NCBI GenBank assembly: GCA_005789055.1
Contig: SYAA01000417.1
Coordinates: 1-8,251 of the forward strand
Reading direction: 5' to 3'
Origin: Actinomycetota bacterium
GTDB lineage: Bacteria; Actinomycetota; Actinomycetes; Mycobacteriales; Mycobacteriaceae
DNA: 8,251 bases
Position numbers and translations under genes: made by a program. The stretch's first letter is position 1. Each line of letters begins with the position of its first letter. Of this stretch, positions 5,740 through 8,251 are shown one piece after another. The notes beneath the pieces are model-generated. The model saw nothing but the letters and a program-made list of their open reading frames with translations, was not told the DNA's origin and ran no database searches.

Positions 5740-7116
5740 ATGGCGACTCAGACACGGCCGTTCTTGACTCGGGGAGTGGCACTGGCCAGTGCCGCCGCCA
5801 TCGCGGTCGCCACACCGGCGATCGCCCCCAACCTCACGCCCACCCCGACCGCCCTCTCCGCGGCACAGGTGGAATTGGCCACCTTTGCGGATCTGCTGTC
5901 GATCACGCCCGCAGACTGGAGCGACTACTTCTTCGAGGGCTGGGGCGGCGCCATCGGCCCGATCCAGGTCGATCCCCAGACAACCGAGGCTGATTACTGG
6001 ATACCGCAGTGCAACTACGACTGCACCATCCCCGGTATCTCCGGCCTGGCGTATCTGGCCCTGGACGCGCTGATCAACGGCAACGGCGAGGGGATCGACA
6101 ACACCGGTGGAACCATCCTTCAAAACCCTGACCTGCCCTATCAGCCGGATCCGACCAAGCCGAATTACAACCCGTACATCAACGCCTGGGGCACCTCGGC
6201 GCTCAACTACTTCTTCGAGGGCAGCTTCAGCACGGGCCTGCAGTACATTGCGCAGTCGCCGTTCGCCCCGGGCGCGCCCCTGGCCAATGAGCAGATCTTC
6301 AACGCCATCTACTTGGCATTCCAGGGTTCCTACGCGCTGACCACCCTCTACCTTCAGGCGCTGTCCACGATCGCGGTGCTTGCTTCCTCGGTCCCGTTGG
6401 TGGGTGAGTACGTCTACCGAGGGATCGGCTCCTACATCGGGCCGGCCTTCTCCACCGTGGACTCGGTCTACGACTACAGCTCCTACGCGGGTATCCCGGG
6501 CATCCTGCGCTACGTCAGCGGCGTGATCCTCTCCGGCGGCAACCCGAACCCGTACCCGACAGCGCCACCCGAGCCCACCGCCGCCGTGAGCGCGGCGTCC
6601 GTCGCCACCCCGGTGGTCGCGGCGCTGAAGGCTGACGCGCCGAAGGCAGCGGTCGAGGCTGCCCAAGCCGAGGCTGTTTCGTCCGAGGATGGGGCCGGGT
6701 CTTCGGAGGCCGGGACCGAGGCACCTGTCGCTGACGTCGAGGCACCCACGGCCGGCGACTCCGCGGAGGCGGACGTCAGCGTCACCGAGAGCACCGAGAC
6801 GCCTGCCGACACCACGGCGGCGGTCGAGAGCCCGTCGAGTGCGGTGGCGGAGACGGTGGCCGAGGCACCGGCCAGGACGGCTAAGCGCCCGGTGCGCAAT
6901 GCGGTTGAGCGGGCGACCAAGAAGATCGCGTCGGCTCTAGGCGGCGCGACGGCCGGTGCTGCCGGCGGTGCGGCGGAGTCCGGTGCCGCAACCGGTGGTG
7001 CGGCCGCCGGTGGTGCCGCAACCGGTGGTGCGGCCGCTGGTGGTGCCGCGGACGCCGGAAGCGATTCCGCCGCCGATTCCGCTGCCGATTCCGATTCCGG
7101 GGATAGCGCCCGCTAG
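5740..7116 (+). CDS. Secreted or surface protein with Ala/Gly-rich tail, unnamed mycobacterial family
   Basis: This protein has 458 residues and no known enzymatic motif. The N-terminus is a Sec-type signal: TRPFLTR, then a hydrophobic Ala/Val core (about 12-29) ending near A27 or A29. A Pro at position 30 disfavours cleavage directly after A29, so the exact site is uncertain. The globular part (about 40-265) is rich in Trp, Tyr and Asn, repeats the motif YFFEG at 63-67 and 157-161, has a cysteine pair C91/C95 (CNYDC) suited to a disulfide outside the cell, and a hydrophobic stretch at about 199-222. From about 268 the chain is Pro-, then Ala/Glu/Thr-rich; a basic segment (about 379-403) precedes a Gly-Ala repeat and a Ser/Asp-rich end. 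I recall a large paralogous set of such exported proteins in non-tuberculous mycobacteria, with the same motifs and a variable tail, without a known role. It has its own promoter and terminator and appears monocistronic. Confidence 0.85.
   Translation: MATQTRPFLTRGVALASAAAIAVATPAIAPNLTPTPTALSAAQVELATFADLLSITPADWSDYFFEGWGGAIGPIQVDPQTTEADYWIPQCNYDCTIPGISGLAYLALDALINGNGEGIDNTGGTILQNPDLPYQPDPTKPNYNPYINAWGTSALNYFFEGSFSTGLQYIAQSPFAPGAPLANEQIFNAIYLAFQGSYALTTLYLQALSTIAVLASSVPLVGEYVYRGIGSYIGPAFSTVDSVYDYSSYAGIPGILRYVSGVILSGGNPNPYPTAPPEPTAAVSAASVATPVVAALKADAPKAAVEAAQAEAVSSEDGAGSSEAGTEAPVADVEAPTAGDSAEADVSVTESTETPADTTAAVESPSSAVAETVAEAPARTAKRPVRNAVERATKKIASALGGATAGAAGGAAESGAATGGAAAGGAATGGAAAGGAADAGSDSAADSAADSDSGDSAR
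6982..7050 (+). repeat. In-frame 30-bp tandem repeat in the protein tail
   Basis: Two 30-base units (6982-7011 and 7012-7041) differ at a single base (C7007 versus T7037), followed by nine bases of a third unit. Each encodes the ten-residue unit GAATGGAAAG, so copy number changes keep the frame. The pattern resembles the Gly-Ala repeats of PE_PGRS tails only superficially. Such arrays tend to vary in length between strains. Confidence 0.85.
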
Positions 7117-7129
7117 TCCGTCGGCATCT

Positions 7130-7172
7130 AACACTTCGGCCCCCTCCCGTCCTGGGAGGGGGCCGACGTGTT
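7130..7172. terminator. Strong hairpin terminator between convergent genes
   Basis: CGGCCCCCTCCC at 7137-7148 pairs perfectly with GGGAGGGGGCCG at 7154-7165 across a 5-base loop. The stem extends by a T-A pair, then past one mismatch by five more pairs (7130-7134 with 7168-7172). A short T-rich stretch (GTGTTTGT) overlaps and follows the right arm. It starts 13 bases after the exported-protein stop and ends six bases before the end of the opposite-strand DUF1707 gene, so it can serve both directions. Confidence 0.85.
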
Positions 7173-7178
7173 TGTCCG

Positions 7179-7763
7179 TCAGCGGGTGTGAGCGGAACTG
7201 CGCCTGCGGCGTTTGATGCCCACCCCGCCCCACAGCGAGAAACCGCGAATGGTGATCCTCGGCGCGCCCGGAGTACCCGCGCCGTCGACCTGTGAATCGA
7301 ATCCACCCATCACCCCGACGCCGTGCACCTCGACGTTGACCTCCGGCGGCAGCAGGAAGGTCTGCCCGCCCAGAATCGAGTAGGCATGAATCTGGACATC
7401 GGCGGAGGTGAAGTCGGCGTAGCGCAGGTCCACTACGCCGCCGCCGAAGAGGGTGAAGGTCGTCAACCGGCCGGGGACATACCAGCGCCCACGACGCTCG
7501 AACCCGCCCAGGAATGCCAGCAGCATGGTCGACGGGGCTGGACGGGCTTTGCCGCGCCGGTACTCCATGGCCTCCGGCAGATCCTCGGTCAAGCGTTCGA
7601 GCGCGTCGTAACTGGTGGCCGCGTAGGCCTTCGCCAGACGCTTCTCGTACTCCGCGAGAGTCAACCGGTCGTGCGCGGCCGCCTCGGAGAGCAACTGGGC
7701 AACCTGGATCCGGTCGTCATCGGACGCCTGTAGCGAGGCGTCGTGCGGCGTCGGATTGCTCAT
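7179..7763 (-). CDS. DUF1707 protein with LiaF-like C-terminal domain (Rv0966c-like)
   Basis: This 194-residue protein has no signal peptide or membrane segment. Residues about 12-66 form a DUF1707 (SHOCT-like) helical module: DDDRIQVAQLLSEAAA, then LAEYEKRLAKAYAA and the closing LTEDLP. Residues about 78-188 are beta-rich with repeated glycine turns (LFGGGVVDLR, ILGGQTFLLP, VGVMGGF, FSLWGGVGIKR), which resembles the C-terminal domain of LiaF/YvqF proteins linked to cell-envelope stress responses. The chain ends in a basic RRRRSSAHTR tail. In M. tuberculosis the similar gene Rv0966c lies beside csoR; here it follows the enoyl-CoA hydratase gene on the same strand after 56 bases, so co-transcription is possible. 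The start ATG (7761-7763) has no clear Shine-Dalgarno; a TANNNT element just upstream suggests a near-leaderless mRNA. The function is unknown; a link to envelope stress is inferred from fold resemblance only. Confidence 0.88.
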   Translation of the reverse strand: MSNPTPHDASLQASDDDRIQVAQLLSEAAAHDRLTLAEYEKRLAKAYAATSYDALERLTEDLPEAMEYRRGKARPAPSTMLLAFLGGFERRGRWYVPGRLTTFTLFGGGVVDLRYADFTSADVQIHAYSILGGQTFLLPPEVNVEVHGVGVMGGFDSQVDGAGTPGAPRITIRGFSLWGGVGIKRRRRSSAHTR

Positions 7764-7772
7764 AACTGCCCG

Positions 7773-7778
7773 AGCCTA
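7773..7778 (-). promoter_or_regulatory. Possible -10 element for the DUF1707 gene
   Basis: On the - strand TAGGCT (7778 to 7773) fits TANNNT and lies nine bases before the ATG. Transcription would begin about three bases upstream of the start codon. No -35 is evident and the motif is short, so it may be chance; it would explain the lack of a ribosome binding site. Confidence 0.3.
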
Positions 7779-7819
7779 CGACCCGCAGACGGTTCCGCGA
7801 CAGGGTCGTCACCGAACCG

Positions 7820-8251
7820 TCACAACGGGCCCGCCCACCGTGGCGGCCGCTTCTCCAGAAACGCCAGCATGCCCTCGCGGGCCTCCTCGGAGACGAACAG
7901 CCGGGCGGATTCCTCGGCCAGGCGTGCCGCGTCGCGGTCGAAACCGGCCACAATGGCCGCGGTCGTCAACGCCTTCGATGCGGCCAGGCCCTGAGGCGAG
8001 GCCTTGGACAGCTCGTCGGTGATCGCGTCGACCGCATAGCCGACGTCGTCGGCAGCCACGGTGACGAGTCCGATGTCGACGGCCCGCCGCGCGGTGAACG
8101 TCTCGCCGGTGAGGTAGTAGCGGGCGGCCGCCCGTGGCGCCAGCTTGGGCAGCAGCGTCAGCGAGATGATGGCCGGCGCCACCCCGATGCGGGCTTCGGT
8201 GAGGGCGAACGTGCTGCGCGGTCCGGCGACCGCCATGTCGCAGGCCCCGAC
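7820..8251 (-). CDS. echA7: Enoyl-CoA hydratase/isomerase family protein, C-terminal part (partial)
   Basis: The visible 143 residues are the C-terminal half of a crotonase-fold enzyme; the 5' part continues beyond the window end. The fragment opens with VGACDMAVAGP, the end of the helix that carries the first catalytic Glu in this family (that residue lies outside the window). The second catalytic Glu is expected in TEARIGV, codon at 8195-8197. The next residues are APAIIS, not the PGAGG of classical enoyl-CoA hydratases. PA-x-IS is, as I recall, typical of the methylglutaconyl-CoA hydratase-like group, which fits a role in branched-chain acyl-CoA breakdown. The ending FVSEEAREGMLAFLEKRPPRW is the normal crotonase C-terminus, so this end is intact. 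I assign echA7 (Rv0971c) from similarity as remembered and from neighbourhood; in M. tuberculosis that gene lies with fadE12 and accA2/accD2, outside this window. Confidence 0.85.
   Translation of the reverse strand, partial: VGACDMAVAGPRSTFALTEARIGVAPAIISLTLLPKLAPRAAARYYLTGETFTARRAVDIGLVTVAADDVGYAVDAITDELSKASPQGLAASKALTTAAIVAGFDRDAARLAEESARLFVSEEAREGMLAFLEKRPPRWAGPL

Noticed and set aside
5445..5993. Open frame of 182 codons on the + strand in the intergenic region
   Set aside because: It has no ribosome binding site, runs through the promoter of the next gene and ends as a shadow within it.
5314..6666. Open frame of 450 codons on the - strand over the intergenic region and exported-protein gene
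   Set aside because: Its first half is the complement of a gene with clear signal peptide and ribosome binding site; the translation is Arg/Gly/Val-rich without known motifs.

Overview
The window looks chromosomal and mycobacterial: high GC throughout, strongly GC-biased third codon positions, and genes that match the gene neighbourhood around Rv0956 to Rv0971c of Mycobacterium tuberculosis as I remember it. The species cannot be fixed from this stretch. The absence of several M. tuberculosis genes from the locus, and the presence of an exported protein of a kind I associate with environmental mycobacteria, point to a non-tuberculous species. These assignments come from reading the translations, not from a search.

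Layout on the + strand: the last 30 codons of purN (1-95) overlap purH (92-1675) by four bases, giving the final folate-dependent steps of purine synthesis. After a short gap with a small hairpin, a possible leaderless promoter precedes an AAA+ ATPase gene of the ChlI/MoxR type (1760-3154). That gene overlaps a large von Willebrand factor A gene by eight bases (3147-5138). The two are translationally linked and resemble the ATPase plus VWA halves of chelatase-like or MoxR-like machines; their substrate is unknown.

A 601-base stretch without a credible gene follows (5139-5739). It holds a tandem 27-bp repeat whose units can form hairpins, GC-rich inverted repeats, a lower-GC middle part, and at its end a good housekeeping-type promoter with a roughly 84-base leader. 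This drives a secreted or surface protein (5740-7116) with a signal peptide, a tryptophan/tyrosine-rich globular part and a long Ala/Gly/Glu-rich tail containing a 30-bp tandem repeat.

A strong, nearly symmetrical hairpin at 7130-7172 separates this gene from two genes on the - strand: a DUF1707 protein with a LiaF-like C-terminal part (7179-7763), and upstream of it the C-terminal 143 residues of an enoyl-CoA hydratase (7820 to window end), probably the echA7 orthologue. There is no sign of a phage, insertion sequence, CRISPR array, tRNA or rRNA. The least understood parts are the AAA+/VWA pair, the hairpin-forming tandem repeat behind it, and the exported protein.
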